DNA from: Abyssalbus ytuae
GTDB taxonomy: Bacteria; Bacteroidota; Bacteroidia; Flavobacteriales; Flavobacteriaceae
Direction: 5' to 3'
Length of the DNA: 64,000 nucleotides
Assembly: GCF_022807975.1 (NCBI RefSeq)
Contig: NZ_CP094358.1
Span: 2,976,001-3,040,000, forward strand
Shown: positions 44,383 to 55,104 of the stretch, in pieces
Numbering within the stretch: the first letter of the stretch is position 1
Layout: the number at the start of each line of letters is the position of its first letter
Made by a program: the position numbers and the translations under genes
The notes under the pieces: generated by a model
Database searches by the model: none
What the model was told of the DNA's origin: nothing
The model's input: only the letters and a program-made list of their open reading frames with translations

Positions 44383-47300
44383 ATGTTAGAATTAATTAAA
44401 CTTAAATGGAAGATTTTGCTATTATTGGTGCTTCTTCCAATGTGCATGATTGCACAATCCAGAATTTCTATATCAGGTACAGTTGTATCTGCCCCTGATA
44501 ATCAGCCATTGCCTGGAGCTGCGATAGTGGTGAAGGGAACTTCAATTGGGACTAGTTCCGATTTTGACGGTAATTATAATCTGGACAATGTTCCAATAGA
44601 TGCCACCTTGATTTTTTCTTACCTCGGAATGGTTACTCAAGAAATTGATGTGTCCGGGAAGTCAATTATTGATGTAGCATTAGAATATGACCATGTCAGC
44701 CTTGATGAGGTCGTGATTGTTGGATATGGTTCTTTGCAAAAAAAGGACTTAACAGGTTCAGTTGGTCAGGTCAAGCCAGATGACTTAGCAAACCAAAACC
44801 CACAAACTGTTCAGGACGTTTTAAGAGGAGTACCAGGTCTCAAAGTAGGGTATTCTCCTGAAGCAAAAGGAGGAGGGTCATTATTAATTCGTGGACGTAA
44901 TACTCTTTATGATCCCGATGATAATGGGGTTCATACCTCGCCTCTTATTATTTTGGATGGGATGCAATTTTATGGAGAGCTATCTGAAATTAGTCCGGAT
45001 GATATAGCTCAAATAGATATTTTAAAAGATGCTTCGTCAGCTGCAGTTTATGGTTCGAGAGCAGCTTCGGGGGTTATTATAATCACTACAAAAAAGGGTA
45101 AAATAGGTAAACCCATCATTAATGTAAATTCAAATATTACTCTCAATACCAGAAGCGCATACCGTGGTTTATATGGTCCGGAAGGTTATATAAAGTATCG
45201 TGAAGACTGGGAAACAGCCAAAACTTATGGATATAATAGTGCCACTGGTCAGTATGAGGCTTATGTTTCAGACCACGTAGGCCAGGTAGGATATTTTTCA
45301 AACCCTTTTGACCTTGGCCAATACGGTATTTCTCAAGAAGATTGGTTGTCATATCAACCTGCCTCTGAAACTGAAGGAAGAACTCTAAGAGAAGTTTGGG
45401 GACGACGATTAGGATTAGAGGGGGTTATTTTAGATAATTTCATTGCAGGTAAATCCCACGATTGGTATGACAGCACATTTAGAACAGGATATAATTATGA
45501 TGCTAACGTAAGTATTTCAGGAGCAAGTGACAAAGTTAATTATTATATGTCCATGGGTTATTTGAGTGCTGAAGGTGTTGTGAAAGGAAATGATTACTCT
45601 GCAACCAGGGCAAATTTGAAAGTAAATGGACAAATTACCGATTGGCTTGATGTTGGAGCCAATGTTAATTTTCAGGACCGTACTGATGGAGATATACGTG
45701 TTGGTACGGGTACCAACTATTGGGATGCAAATATGTTAAGAAACAGTCCGTTTGCTAATTTTAAAGACGAAAACGGAGACTACGAAAGACAACCCATGGG
45801 GCCTGATATTGGAGGTTATAACTATTATTATGATCGTCAATTTCAGGATTTAGAGAGAGGATATACCGTGTTAAATACAATTTTTAATGCAAAAGTAACC
45901 TTGCCGTTGGGCTTTACCTACTCCTTTAACGTTTCTCCCCGTTATGAATATTATTATAACCGATATTTCCAATCTGCGGACCATGAAGGATGGAATGGAG
46001 CAGAAGTAGGTGTGGATAGAGACCATGCTAAACGTTTTGATTGGAACTTAAATAATACCTTGACATGGGATCATACGTTTAACGATAAACATCACATAAT
46101 CGCAACTTTGGTTCAGGAAGCAGAAGAGCGGCGTTATTGGTCTGATAATATCGATGCAAGGAATATTCTTCCAACTGATGCATTAGGGTTTCATAATACT
46201 TCTAATGCCACACTTGACAATAGTGAGTTTTCTACAACAGATACTCATCAGACTGCTACCGGATTAATGGCGAGACTTTTCTATTCTTATGATGACCGTT
46301 ATTTGATCACCGGTACCATTCGTCGTGATGGCTATTCGGCATTTGGTGCATCAAATCCCTATGCAACCTTTCCATCGGTTGGATTTGGATGGAACTTTGC
46401 GAATGAAAACTGGTTAAACTGGGAAGCCATGAATACAGGTAAATTACGTATTTCATGGGGTAGAAATGGAAACCGTTCACTTGCAGACCCGTATGTGTCA
46501 TTAGCTAACCTTGGTTCCGGGACAGGGGCAACAATGGGGTACATTGATTCTTCCGGAGATATTGTAGATGTTAAGTATCTGGCGATAGATCGTTTAGCAA
46601 ACCCAAACTTAAAATGGGAAAAAACAACATCCTTAAACATTGCGCTTGATTACGGCTTCTTAAATAATCGTATAAATGGTTCTATTGATCTATACAAGTC
46701 GGTTACAAACGATATGATAATGATCCAGAGATTACCAGGTTTCTCAGGGTTCTCATCTATTACAACAAATCTTGGTGAAGTTGAAAATAGAGGAGTTGAA
46801 ATAAATATTAACTCAATAAATATCCAACAACCAAATTTTGAATGGCGCACCAGCTTTGTTTTTTCTTATAATAAGAACAAAATCAATTCTTTATATGGCA
46901 ATTTGGAACATATACTTGATGATGATGGAAATGTTATTGGGCAAAAAGAAGCTGATGACATAAGTAATGGATGGTTTATAGGACAACCAATCTCTGCAAT
47001 TTGGGACTATGAAGTGATAGGAATTTGGCAAAAAGACGAATGGGAAGAAGCAGCAAGATATGGACAACGTCCGGGTGATCCCAAAGTAGCCAACCATTAT
47101 ACTGCAGATGATGCTGCTGACGGAACTCCTGTGTACAATGATAATGATAAAGTATTTTTGGGGCAAACAGACCCCCCAATAAACTGGTCACTTCGAAACG
47201 ATTTTAAAATATTTAAGAATTGGGAAGTTTCTATGAATATGTATTCATATATGGGGCACAAATCACTTAACGGAAACTATCTAAATAATTTTAATGCGGG

Positions 47301-47634
47301 AAGTTTATATACGTATAACTACAATCCCTTTACTAATCCATATTGGACCATTGATAATCCAACCAATGATTGGGCACGTCTTGATGCTATTACACCGGCT
47401 GGGGCTGGGGCGTCGAAATTATACAATCGAAATTTTATTCGATTGGATGTCATATCATTAGCATATACACTTCCTGAAGATCTTACAGAACGATTAAACA
47501 TGAAAAAAGTGAAATTTTCAGCTTCAGTCCGAAATGTCGCAACATGGGCTGCAGATTGGAAATATTTTGGAGATCCTGAAACCGGGGGGCTGGCAACTCG
47601 CAGCTTTAATATTGGCTTTAATTTAACTCTTTAA
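44383..47634 (+). CDS. susC: SusC-family TonB-dependent receptor, PUL 1
   Basis: 1083 residues from the ATG at 44383 (signal peptide MLELIKLKWKILLLLVLLPM); a start 96 nt upstream is less likely. A CarboxypepD_reg-like domain (ISGTVVSAPDNQPLPGA), a plug domain (DVLRGVPGLKV, SSAAVYGSRA) and a barrel follow. It imports oligosaccharides with SusD. 10 nt from susD. Confidence 0.95.
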   Translation: MLELIKLKWKILLLLVLLPMCMIAQSRISISGTVVSAPDNQPLPGAAIVVKGTSIGTSSDFDGNYNLDNVPIDATLIFSYLGMVTQEIDVSGKSIIDVALEYDHVSLDEVVIVGYGSLQKKDLTGSVGQVKPDDLANQNPQTVQDVLRGVPGLKVGYSPEAKGGGSLLIRGRNTLYDPDDNGVHTSPLIILDGMQFYGELSEISPDDIAQIDILKDASSAAVYGSRAASGVIIITTKKGKIGKPIINVNSNITLNTRSAYRGLYGPEGYIKYREDWETAKTYGYNSATGQYEAYVSDHVGQVGYFSNPFDLGQYGISQEDWLSYQPASETEGRTLREVWGRRLGLEGVILDNFIAGKSHDWYDSTFRTGYNYDANVSISGASDKVNYYMSMGYLSAEGVVKGNDYSATRANLKVNGQITDWLDVGANVNFQDRTDGDIRVGTGTNYWDANMLRNSPFANFKDENGDYERQPMGPDIGGYNYYYDRQFQDLERGYTVLNTIFNAKVTLPLGFTYSFNVSPRYEYYYNRYFQSADHEGWNGAEVGVDRDHAKRFDWNLNNTLTWDHTFNDKHHIIATLVQEAEERRYWSDNIDARNILPTDALGFHNTSNATLDNSEFSTTDTHQTATGLMARLFYSYDDRYLITGTIRRDGYSAFGASNPYATFPSVGFGWNFANENWLNWEAMNTGKLRISWGRNGNRSLADPYVSLANLGSGTGATMGYIDSSGDIVDVKYLAIDRLANPNLKWEKTTSLNIALDYGFLNNRINGSIDLYKSVTNDMIMIQRLPGFSGFSSITTNLGEVENRGVEININSINIQQPNFEWRTSFVFSYNKNKINSLYGNLEHILDDDGNVIGQKEADDISNGWFIGQPISAIWDYEVIGIWQKDEWEEAARYGQRPGDPKVANHYTADDAADGTPVYNDNDKVFLGQTDPPINWSLRNDFKIFKNWEVSMNMYSYMGHKSLNGNYLNNFNAGSLYTYNYNPFTNPYWTIDNPTNDWARLDAITPAGAGASKLYNRNFIRLDVISLAYTLPEDLTERLNMKKVKFSASVRNVATWAADWKYFGDPETGGLATRSFNIGFNLTL

Positions 47635-47644
47635 AAAAATAATG

Positions 47645-49627
47645 ATGAAAAAGTATATAAAAAATAATCTTTTGAAATTTACATCAATGGTGACAGGCAT
47701 TTTGATGTTTGTTTCTTGTTCTGAAGACTTTCTTGAACCAGATGCACTATCTTTTTTCGAACCGGAAACTACGTTTACTACGGAATCAGGTTTGCAGGCA
47801 ACCCTTGCAATCGCTGATAGATCATTGCGGGGTTTCTGGATTCATTATAATGGGGCATACAATAGTGTTCCTATTGGAACTGAATATGTTTTTTCTGATA
47901 TGGCAAAATATGGAAAAACTGATGCTAGCAATACTGTGGCCGATTATGCAAACACGATTATTCCTACCGGAACTTTTTCAGTAGGAATAAATGATGGTAT
48001 TTACCTTGGTTATTATTGGGAAGAAGGGTATAATGGTATTAAATATGCCAATACCATATTAACTTATATTGATAATGTTGAAGGATTAGATGAAGAGATT
48101 AAGAATCAATATAAAGGTCAGGCCTTTTTTCACAGAGCTTATAGATATCTTAACTTGGTATATCAATTTGGAGATATCCCGTTGATAACCAAGATTTTAG
48201 AAGTACCCAAACAAAATTATTATTCTACCAAAAAAGAGGAAATTATAAAAATGATTACGGCTGATATGGAAAAAGCAGTAGAATGGGTGCCAGAACAAGC
48301 AGCTTTAAGTTATTCGGGTTTAGTTAATAAAGCGGCATGTCGTCATTTATTGATAAAATGTTATTTGGCTTCCGGCCGATTTGCAGAAGCTGAGGAACAG
48401 GCAAATATTTTGATTGAAGGATCTGGTTATTCTTTAATGCAAAGCCCGTTTGGTACTTTTGATGAGGGAGGAAATCCTGATACATGGGAAATCACAAGGA
48501 ATGTTATTTGGGATTTACATAGACCTGAAAATAAGATAAATTCTGAATCTATAATGATTTTACCTAATGGGGGAGCACAGTCTTTTTTATATTTTATGTC
48601 TATGCGTATTTTTGGCCCTTTCTGGAATTCAGGTAATATTATAACCCCCACTGATGGAAAAAGGGGAGCAAACCGTTATGGTTTAAATCACGCAGACTAC
48701 GACCCTAATTATGATTATACACGGGCATTAGGCCGAGGTATTGCTACAATCAGTGCCTCATACTATTCCCAGGAACCTATGTGGATAGTGAATGGAGTAG
48801 AAGATAATCAAGATCTTAGACACAACAGTGAGGTTGGTAACTGGGTAAATATGGAAGATTTTAAATATAGTGACCCAACTTCTGTAGATTATGATACGAA
48901 CTTTAGAATGTTTGATGATGGTGGAACACTTATAGCAAAGGATACAATCCGAGATTGGTTTGATTTTCCGCTCTATAAAATTTACCTGCATGATGTAGAA
49001 AATGAAAACAATCCAAGTTCTAGCGATTTTAGGGGGGCAACTACCGGAAGTACTGCACATTGGTATCTTTATCGTTTAGCTGAAACTTATTTATTACGTG
49101 CAGAAGCTCGTTTTTATCAAGGAAATGTTGCTGGTGCTACTTCCGATGTTAATACGATTAGGCAGAGAGCACAAGCTTCTCAAATGTATAGTACGGTTAC
49201 AATTGGTGATATATGTGCAGAAAGAGGAAGAGAACTTTACCTTGAAGAATGGAGAAATGTAGAACTAACCCGAATTTCTCATTGTTTGGCAATGAGTGGA
49301 ATGCCAGATGAATGGGGGAATACATATGACATCAATACATGGGACAAACAATCCGGAACTGATGAAGCCGGAGGTAGCTATTGGTATCAACGTATTGCGC
49401 ATTATACTCTTTATAATAAAAACCCCGGAGGAATTGTAATTCCTAACGGTACCAAATACTATACAATGGATAAGCGTAACGTATACTGGCCTGTGCCCAA
49501 TAGTGCTATTACAGCTAATAGTGAAGGGCAGTTAAGTCAAAATTTCGGTTATGATGGTTATGATCCAAGTATTAAAGTATGGGACAATTGGGTAGATGCT
49601 GTAGCAGATGAAGATAATATAGAATAA
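47645..49627 (+). CDS. susD: SusD/RagB-family nutrient-binding lipoprotein, PUL 1
   Basis: 660 residues; start chosen at the second ATG (47645). Lipobox FVSC. TPR-like SusD helices with a FHRAYRYLNLVYQFGDIPL motif typical of the family. Closes over the SusC barrel as the lid for glycan capture. Confidence 0.95.
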   Translation: MKKYIKNNLLKFTSMVTGILMFVSCSEDFLEPDALSFFEPETTFTTESGLQATLAIADRSLRGFWIHYNGAYNSVPIGTEYVFSDMAKYGKTDASNTVADYANTIIPTGTFSVGINDGIYLGYYWEEGYNGIKYANTILTYIDNVEGLDEEIKNQYKGQAFFHRAYRYLNLVYQFGDIPLITKILEVPKQNYYSTKKEEIIKMITADMEKAVEWVPEQAALSYSGLVNKAACRHLLIKCYLASGRFAEAEEQANILIEGSGYSLMQSPFGTFDEGGNPDTWEITRNVIWDLHRPENKINSESIMILPNGGAQSFLYFMSMRIFGPFWNSGNIITPTDGKRGANRYGLNHADYDPNYDYTRALGRGIATISASYYSQEPMWIVNGVEDNQDLRHNSEVGNWVNMEDFKYSDPTSVDYDTNFRMFDDGGTLIAKDTIRDWFDFPLYKIYLHDVENENNPSSSDFRGATTGSTAHWYLYRLAETYLLRAEARFYQGNVAGATSDVNTIRQRAQASQMYSTVTIGDICAERGRELYLEEWRNVELTRISHCLAMSGMPDEWGNTYDINTWDKQSGTDEAGGSYWYQRIAHYTLYNKNPGGIVIPNGTKYYTMDKRNVYWPVPNSAITANSEGQLSQNFGYDGYDPSIKVWDNWVDAVADEDNIE

Positions 49628-49666
49628 TAATTTATTATTTGAATTAGATTATAATTTAGTGAATGA

Positions 49667-49700
49667 AAAGTAGGTGTAAAGTTAGCTTTATGCCTGCTTT
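49667..49700 (+). other. Hairpin between susD and the enzyme genes
   Basis: Bulged stem of AAAG, AGG and AAAG (49667-49680) with CTTT, CCT and CTTT (49685-49700). There is no T-run after it, so it is more likely a stability or attenuation element that keeps susCD mRNA more abundant than the downstream genes. Confidence 0.45.
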
Positions 49701-49787
49701 CTTACTAAGAATTGAGATAAAAAAAGGAAACACTTAAACAACAATAGTTGCTTTATATAAATTGTATTGATAATTCTGATAGGATTA

Positions 49788-50903
49788 ATGAAAAAGATAT
49801 TTTTTAAGTTTATAGTTTTAACATTATTTGCCTGCAAATCTAATTTTAAAGTAATTCCAGACCAGGAAACTTTAGATTTAATTAAAAAAGTAAATAATCA
49901 TTGGATTAATTCAAATCCCAAACATGGTAACTCTTTTTGGAATCGTGCAGTATATCACACAGGTAATATAGAAGCATACAAGGTTACTAACAACCCTGAA
50001 TTTTTAGAATATTCCTTAACCTGGGCTAATCAGAATGAATGGAAAGGAGCTAAATCAATCAATAAAGAAGATTGGAAATATAGCTATGGAGAATCAGAAG
50101 ATTATGTACTCTTTGGAGATTATCAAGTATGCTTCCAGGTATATGCAGATTTATACGAATTAAAACCAGACCCTATAAAGATTGCCAGGGCAATCGAAGT
50201 AATGGAATACCAAATGAGTACCCCAAACAATAACTATTGGTGGTGGGCAGATGGTCTTTATATGGTTATGCCGGTAATGACACGCCTGTATAAAATTACT
50301 GGTAATGATTTATACCTTAATAAATTATACGAATATTGGTCGTATGCTAACAGTATTATGTGGGATGAAGATGCGGGGTTGTATTATCGGGATGGTAAAT
50401 ATGTTTACCCAAACCATACATCTGTCAATGGAAAAAAAGATTTTTGGGCACGAGGCGATGGCTGGGTGTTTGCCGCTTTTAGTCGTGTCTTACAAGATCT
50501 TCCAAAGGATAATAAGTACAGAGACGAATACATTGAGCATTATAAAAAAATGGCAGAGGCTCTAAAAAATTGCCAACAGGAAGAAGGGTACTGGACACGG
50601 AGCATGCTTGACCCGGAACATGCGCCGGGAAGAGAAACCAGTGGTACGGCTTTTTTTGCTTTTGGATATATGTGGGGTATTAATAATGGCATTTTAAGTA
50701 AAGATGTATACGGAGATGTAGTAGAAAAGGCCTGGTATTATTTAGCCAATATTGCAGTACAGGAAGATGGTAGCGTAGGTTATGTACAACCTATTGGCGA
50801 GCGTGCTATACCCGGACAAGTGGTAGATGTTAAATCTACTTCCGATTTTGGAGTAGGTGCCTTTTTGCTAGCTGCTTCAGAACGTGTAAGGTATGTACGC
50901 TAA
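49788..50903 (+). CDS. GH105 unsaturated rhamnogalacturonyl/glucuronyl hydrolase
   Basis: 371 residues from the ATG at 49788 (lipobox LFAC, Cys16). Motifs: WWWADGLYM with Asp155, FWARGDGWV, SGTAFFAFGYMWG. It removes unsaturated uronic acids from lyase products, complementing GH88. Confidence 0.9.
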   Translation: MKKIFFKFIVLTLFACKSNFKVIPDQETLDLIKKVNNHWINSNPKHGNSFWNRAVYHTGNIEAYKVTNNPEFLEYSLTWANQNEWKGAKSINKEDWKYSYGESEDYVLFGDYQVCFQVYADLYELKPDPIKIARAIEVMEYQMSTPNNNYWWWADGLYMVMPVMTRLYKITGNDLYLNKLYEYWSYANSIMWDEDAGLYYRDGKYVYPNHTSVNGKKDFWARGDGWVFAAFSRVLQDLPKDNKYRDEYIEHYKKMAEALKNCQQEEGYWTRSMLDPEHAPGRETSGTAFFAFGYMWGINNGILSKDVYGDVVEKAWYYLANIAVQEDGSVGYVQPIGERAIPGQVVDVKSTSDFGVGAFLLAASERVRYVR

Positions 50904-50992
50904 TTCTATGTTTACGAAAATTGAAATTTAGTGCTATATAATCCATAAATAATGTCAAAATATATTATTATCAGTTTACAAAATCACTTGAT

Positions 50993-51271
50993 TTGGAAAA
51001 ATTTGAAATTGTTGATGATGAAATTTCAATGAATTTTCATCCAAGACACGGAACAGTTATTAGAATTACTAATGATGAAAAACAAAGACTTTTAAATAAA
51101 TGGGGAACGGTAGATGAGTCATCTTTAATAGGATTTAAATCGCCTAATATTAAAGAAAATAATGTTATTAAAAATGACGAAAAAAGTAAAATTAACATCC
51201 CGTTTATTGCCAATACGGATTTGGCATGTTTTAATCCTGAAAACAACCTAATACCGGAATTCACCCTTTAA
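50993..51271 (+). CDS. Short frame with unclear start, possible gene remnant
   Basis: 92 residues if the TTG at 50993 is used; an ATG at 51029 would give 80. The open frame runs back to a stop near 50939 with no good start. Hydrophilic, with no recognised family. May be a decayed or truncated gene in the PUL. Confidence 0.3.
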   Translation: MEKFEIVDDEISMNFHPRHGTVIRITNDEKQRLLNKWGTVDESSLIGFKSPNIKENNVIKNDEKSKINIPFIANTDLACFNPENNLIPEFTL

Positions 51272-51282
51272 AATAATAAATT

Positions 51283-52149
51283 ATGTTGCTTAAAAGTATC
51301 TTATTAATTGTTTGTGGCTTACTACTACAGTCTTGTGGAAGTTACCATTACCAATCCGGTATCCCGAAAAAAGTTAAGGGCTATCAACTTGTTTGGAATG
51401 ATGAATTTAATATTGACGGAAAGCCTGATCCAGAAAATTGGACATATGAATCAGGTTTTGTAAGAAACAATGAATTGCAATGGTACCAAACAGATAATGC
51501 GGTCTGTAAAGATGGGCATTTGGTTATTTCAGCCAATAAAGTACACCGAGCTAACCCAAATTATATAGAAGGAAGTGATTCTTGGAAAACTAATAGGGCT
51601 TTTGTAGAGTACACTTCTTCCTGCATTATTACCAGAGGATTACAGGAGTGGGAAAATGAAGGATATTATGAAATTAAGGCCAAGGTAGATACCAGTAGTG
51701 GTTCGTGGCCAGCTATTTGGTTATTGGGCACTTATGGAGGATGGCCAGATAACGGGGAAATTGATATTATGGAGTTTTACAGAATTGATGAAAAACCACA
51801 TATTTTGGCAAATGCTGCATGGGGAACTGATAAAAAATGGGTGGCAGCTTGGGACAGTGCTAAAATTCCCTTAGCACATTTTACACAAAAAGACCCGAAA
51901 TGGACTGAAAAGTTCCATATATGGGCAATGGAATGGAATTCTACAGAAATCAAAATTTACCTCGACGATGAGTTGTTAAACGAAATTGATTTAACCGAAA
52001 CAGTAAATACTGACGGTAGAAATCCATTTGTCAATAAACAAAAGTTTTACCTGCTTCTTAATTTGGCAATAGGAGCCCTGGGAGGAGAACCTGATGTTGA
52101 CAGTTTTCCATTAAAATATGAGGTTGATTACGTAAGGGTTTATAAATAG
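51283..52149 (+). CDS. GH16 lipoprotein (laminarinase/galactanase-like)
   Basis: 288 residues. Lipobox LQSC (Cys18). Catalytic signature E159-I-D161-I-M-E164 (ExDxxE), with WPAIWLL before it. Cleaves internal beta-1,3- or -1,4-bonds of a beta-glucan or galactan. The exact subfamily cannot be told from sequence alone. Confidence 0.85.
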   Translation: MLLKSILLIVCGLLLQSCGSYHYQSGIPKKVKGYQLVWNDEFNIDGKPDPENWTYESGFVRNNELQWYQTDNAVCKDGHLVISANKVHRANPNYIEGSDSWKTNRAFVEYTSSCIITRGLQEWENEGYYEIKAKVDTSSGSWPAIWLLGTYGGWPDNGEIDIMEFYRIDEKPHILANAAWGTDKKWVAAWDSAKIPLAHFTQKDPKWTEKFHIWAMEWNSTEIKIYLDDELLNEIDLTETVNTDGRNPFVNKQKFYLLLNLAIGALGGEPDVDSFPLKYEVDYVRVYK

Positions 52150-52168
52150 AAAATTGAATCTATATAAA

Positions 52169-54196
52169 ATGAAAAACTTAAAAAACATATTATTTCTAAC
52201 GGTTTTATATTCTGTGTCACTATTTTCCCAACCAGCGGAAACAAATAATAAGGTATTTAAAATTGAAACCCCAAATTATGAATTAAGCCCGTATACAGGC
52301 ATGACCAAGCAGCACTGGAAAGATGCGGCCATGTATTTACTTGAAGGAGCGTTTAGTTATATTCATACCCTGGACGACCCGATGAAGTTCCCGAAGCAAC
52401 CAGGTAAAAGTTATCCGCACGACGAACGTCGTGTACCTACCGAAAAACTTGAAGGTCTGTGTCGTACCTTGTTTGTGGCAGCGCCTTTGCTGAAAGAAAA
52501 CCCCGGTTTGATTATTAACAACATTGAAGTAGCTGATTATTACCGTTACCAAATGGGGAAACTGGTGGATTCCAAAAGTAAGGCCTTTATTATTCCCCGA
52601 TCTGAAAATGGGGGTCCAAGCCAAAATTTAGTAGAATTCGGCGCTTTGGCGGTATCCATGCTTATAGCTCCGGAAGTATTGTGGGAACCTTTACCGCAAA
52701 ACCAAAAAGATGCTTTGGCACGTACCATGTTGAGTTACGGCGATGGCCCTACAGTAGATTCTAATTGGAAATTCTTCAACATATTTATATTGAGTTTCTT
52801 TAAGGAACATGGGTATAAAGTAAATGAAAAGTTGTTAGTGGAATATCTCGAAAGATCATTAACCCATTACCGGGGACAAGGGTGGTATAATGATAGTCCG
52901 GCTTATGATTATTACAGCATGTGGGCATTTCAAATGTATGGGATGGTATGGTCTGAATATTTTGGCAAGAAACACTATCCTGGCATTGCAGCCAAATTCA
53001 TTACCAATTTTAAAGATTTAAAAGATAACTATCCTTATCTGTTTAGTAAAGATGGAAAAATGATTATGTACGGTCGAAGTATTAGTTACCGTATTGGATC
53101 TATTATTCCATTTCCATTAATGGGTTTTGAAAACAGTACAAGCACTATTAATTATGGTTGGATGCGTCGTATTTCTTCAGGGGTAATCAAGCAATTTTTT
53201 ACACACCCGGATTTCATCAGGGATAATGTTCCAACGTTAGGTTTTTACGGAGCGTTTGAGCCCGCGGTACAAGTGTATAGTTGTCGTGGGAGTGTGTATT
53301 GGATGGGTAAGGCCTTTTTAGGATTGTTAGTACCCGATGACAACCCTTTTTGGACGGCTACTGAAAATAATGGTGCCTGGGAGAACGAATTTAAACCCGA
53401 TGAGGTTTACAACAAATATCAGGAAGCTTCAGAAATATTGATAACAGATTATCCTAATATCGGAGCGTCGGAAATACGTGCCTGGTGTCATGAAAGGGTG
53501 AAGGATGACTGGCAAAAATTCCGTTCTACAGAAAATTATAACCGATTGGCTTATAACAGTGAATTTCCCTGGCAGGCAGATGGAATACATGGTGAAGTAG
53601 CCATGAATTATGTAATAAAAAACAAAAATAATCAATGGGAGGCATTTAGATTATATGATTTTAAGGCATTTGAGGACGGAATCTATTATCGGGATGTGAT
53701 TTTGGAAACAGATGAAACCATCCGGTTCAGTTTAGCTGATATTCCATTAGCCAACGGAATTTTGCGGGTAGATAAAAACAGAAGTGAAAAAAATGTCACT
53801 ATGCGGTTAGGACATTATGCATTGCCTGAATTGAAAGAAGGAATAATTACTAAAAAGAAAAAGATTAAAGGTTATGAGGCAACCATAATTGATAACGGGA
53901 GGCACCAACTGGCAATGATTCCGCTAATGGGGTGGGATACTACTGAAGTTGTCTCTACCCAAAATTTACATCCGGAAAGTGTCAATAGTAAAGTAATTAA
54001 CACAGTAAAAAATGAAGATTTGAATGGCGGCAAAACTAAAATATATGCCACTTTGATGCTATGGAAACCATCGGGAGAAAAGTGGTCGAAAGCAGAGCTG
54101 TTGCCTGTTAAGGATATTCAATATTCAAATACTGATGATACCGTGCATATTCAATTTGGAAAGGGTACAGAAAAGCAGGTTCGATTTAACAGGTAA
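52169..54196 (+). CDS. DUF2264 secreted enzyme, long form, PUL 1
   Basis: 675 residues from the ATG at 52169 (signal MKNLKNILFLTVLYSVSLFS). DUF2264-type helical domain, then a C-terminal beta-rich domain (about 450-675). Motifs: RVPTEKLEG, YNDSPAYDYYSMW, YGRSISYRIG. Second member of the family here, so it probably acts on another uronic linkage than the 36211 gene. Last gene of the degradative operon. Confidence 0.75.
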   Translation: MKNLKNILFLTVLYSVSLFSQPAETNNKVFKIETPNYELSPYTGMTKQHWKDAAMYLLEGAFSYIHTLDDPMKFPKQPGKSYPHDERRVPTEKLEGLCRTLFVAAPLLKENPGLIINNIEVADYYRYQMGKLVDSKSKAFIIPRSENGGPSQNLVEFGALAVSMLIAPEVLWEPLPQNQKDALARTMLSYGDGPTVDSNWKFFNIFILSFFKEHGYKVNEKLLVEYLERSLTHYRGQGWYNDSPAYDYYSMWAFQMYGMVWSEYFGKKHYPGIAAKFITNFKDLKDNYPYLFSKDGKMIMYGRSISYRIGSIIPFPLMGFENSTSTINYGWMRRISSGVIKQFFTHPDFIRDNVPTLGFYGAFEPAVQVYSCRGSVYWMGKAFLGLLVPDDNPFWTATENNGAWENEFKPDEVYNKYQEASEILITDYPNIGASEIRAWCHERVKDDWQKFRSTENYNRLAYNSEFPWQADGIHGEVAMNYVIKNKNNQWEAFRLYDFKAFEDGIYYRDVILETDETIRFSLADIPLANGILRVDKNRSEKNVTMRLGHYALPELKEGIITKKKKIKGYEATIIDNGRHQLAMIPLMGWDTTEVVSTQNLHPESVNSKVINTVKNEDLNGGKTKIYATLMLWKPSGEKWSKAELLPVKDIQYSNTDDTVHIQFGKGTEKQVRFNR

Positions 54197-54227
54197 GATA
54201 AAATATATAAACGATTTTTTAAGAAAA

Positions 54228-54274
54228 CATTTCAGGTTGTAGCCTCCGAATTTGTATTTTTCGGCTTGTAATGT
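54228..54274. terminator. Imperfect hairpin between convergent genes
   Basis: Outer arms ACATT (54228) and AATGT (54270), inner stem CCGAA (54246-54250) with TTCGG (54260-54264). Closes the PUL operon against the YcxB-like gene. Confidence 0.35.
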
Positions 54275-54315
54275 CATGTGTCTCTTGAACTAATGAGTTT
54301 GTCATTTTTAAGTAA

Positions 54316-54855
54316 TCACCATTTCCATTCTAGCCTTTTTACATATGGAAAATTGTAACGTTCCGATAAGATTTTTAGCTTGTTTTCTAATGTGTTTTTT
54401 TCTTCCACACGCTTGGGTATAATAAGCGTTCCTCTGGTAGCTATTTTTAAAAAATAATGGGCTGTTGTTTCAGTAATGCTTTCCAGGGCATTATAAGTGA
54501 ATTGAGATTCACCCGTTGCATCTATGGTTTTTAAATGGTCCTCATTAAATACAAGTGTAGCTTCTTTATCAAAGCGGTCAGTGTAATTTTTAATGATGAA
54601 TTCTCTCACATTTTTCTTGTTACGCTTTTTAAACATCAACGGGAAAAAAGGTAGTACGACAACAGCTGATATTGCATAAAAAGTAGTAATAAAGGTATTG
54701 CCTGTGAGATACAGTATGATGCCAAATACGATAAACGTAATCACTAAGAAAATAAAGCCCTTATTTCGTTTGCGTTTGTAATCTGAAGAGGTTGAAATTT
54801 GGTACAGTTGATGTTGTAAATAGTCGTTGTATGTGAGTCTATAAGTAAATGTCAT
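54316..54855 (-). CDS. YcxB-like membrane protein
   Basis: 179 residues: two membrane helices (about 34-72) and a C-terminal beta-rich domain with a KI-TRGTLIIPKRV motif typical of YcxB-like proteins. Not linked to the PUL. A 249-bp gap to the next gene has no recognised feature. Confidence 0.75.
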   Translation of the reverse strand: MTFTYRLTYNDYLQHQLYQISTSSDYKRKRNKGFIFLVITFIVFGIILYLTGNTFITTFYAISAVVVLPFFPLMFKKRNKKNVREFIIKNYTDRFDKEATLVFNEDHLKTIDATGESQFTYNALESITETTAHYFLKIATRGTLIIPKRVEEKNTLENKLKILSERYNFPYVKRLEWKW

Positions 54856-55104
54856 AGTATTATTTAATTATTTGGTTTCATATTATTAAAAAAGTTTGTC
54901 AATTCTATCATCATATTTATATTTCAAAGGCCTTCTGTGTAGGTGTAATAATCTATATCTTCAACTGTATATAACGATCAGGATGATTCAAATTTAAATT
55001 CATTATTTAAAAATAAGCCCCAAATTATAATTTGGAACCATTTTTTTTAAACGATATGTTAGCTTTGGCCATCACTAAAAAAGTTTAACAAACGCAAGGG
55101 TACT

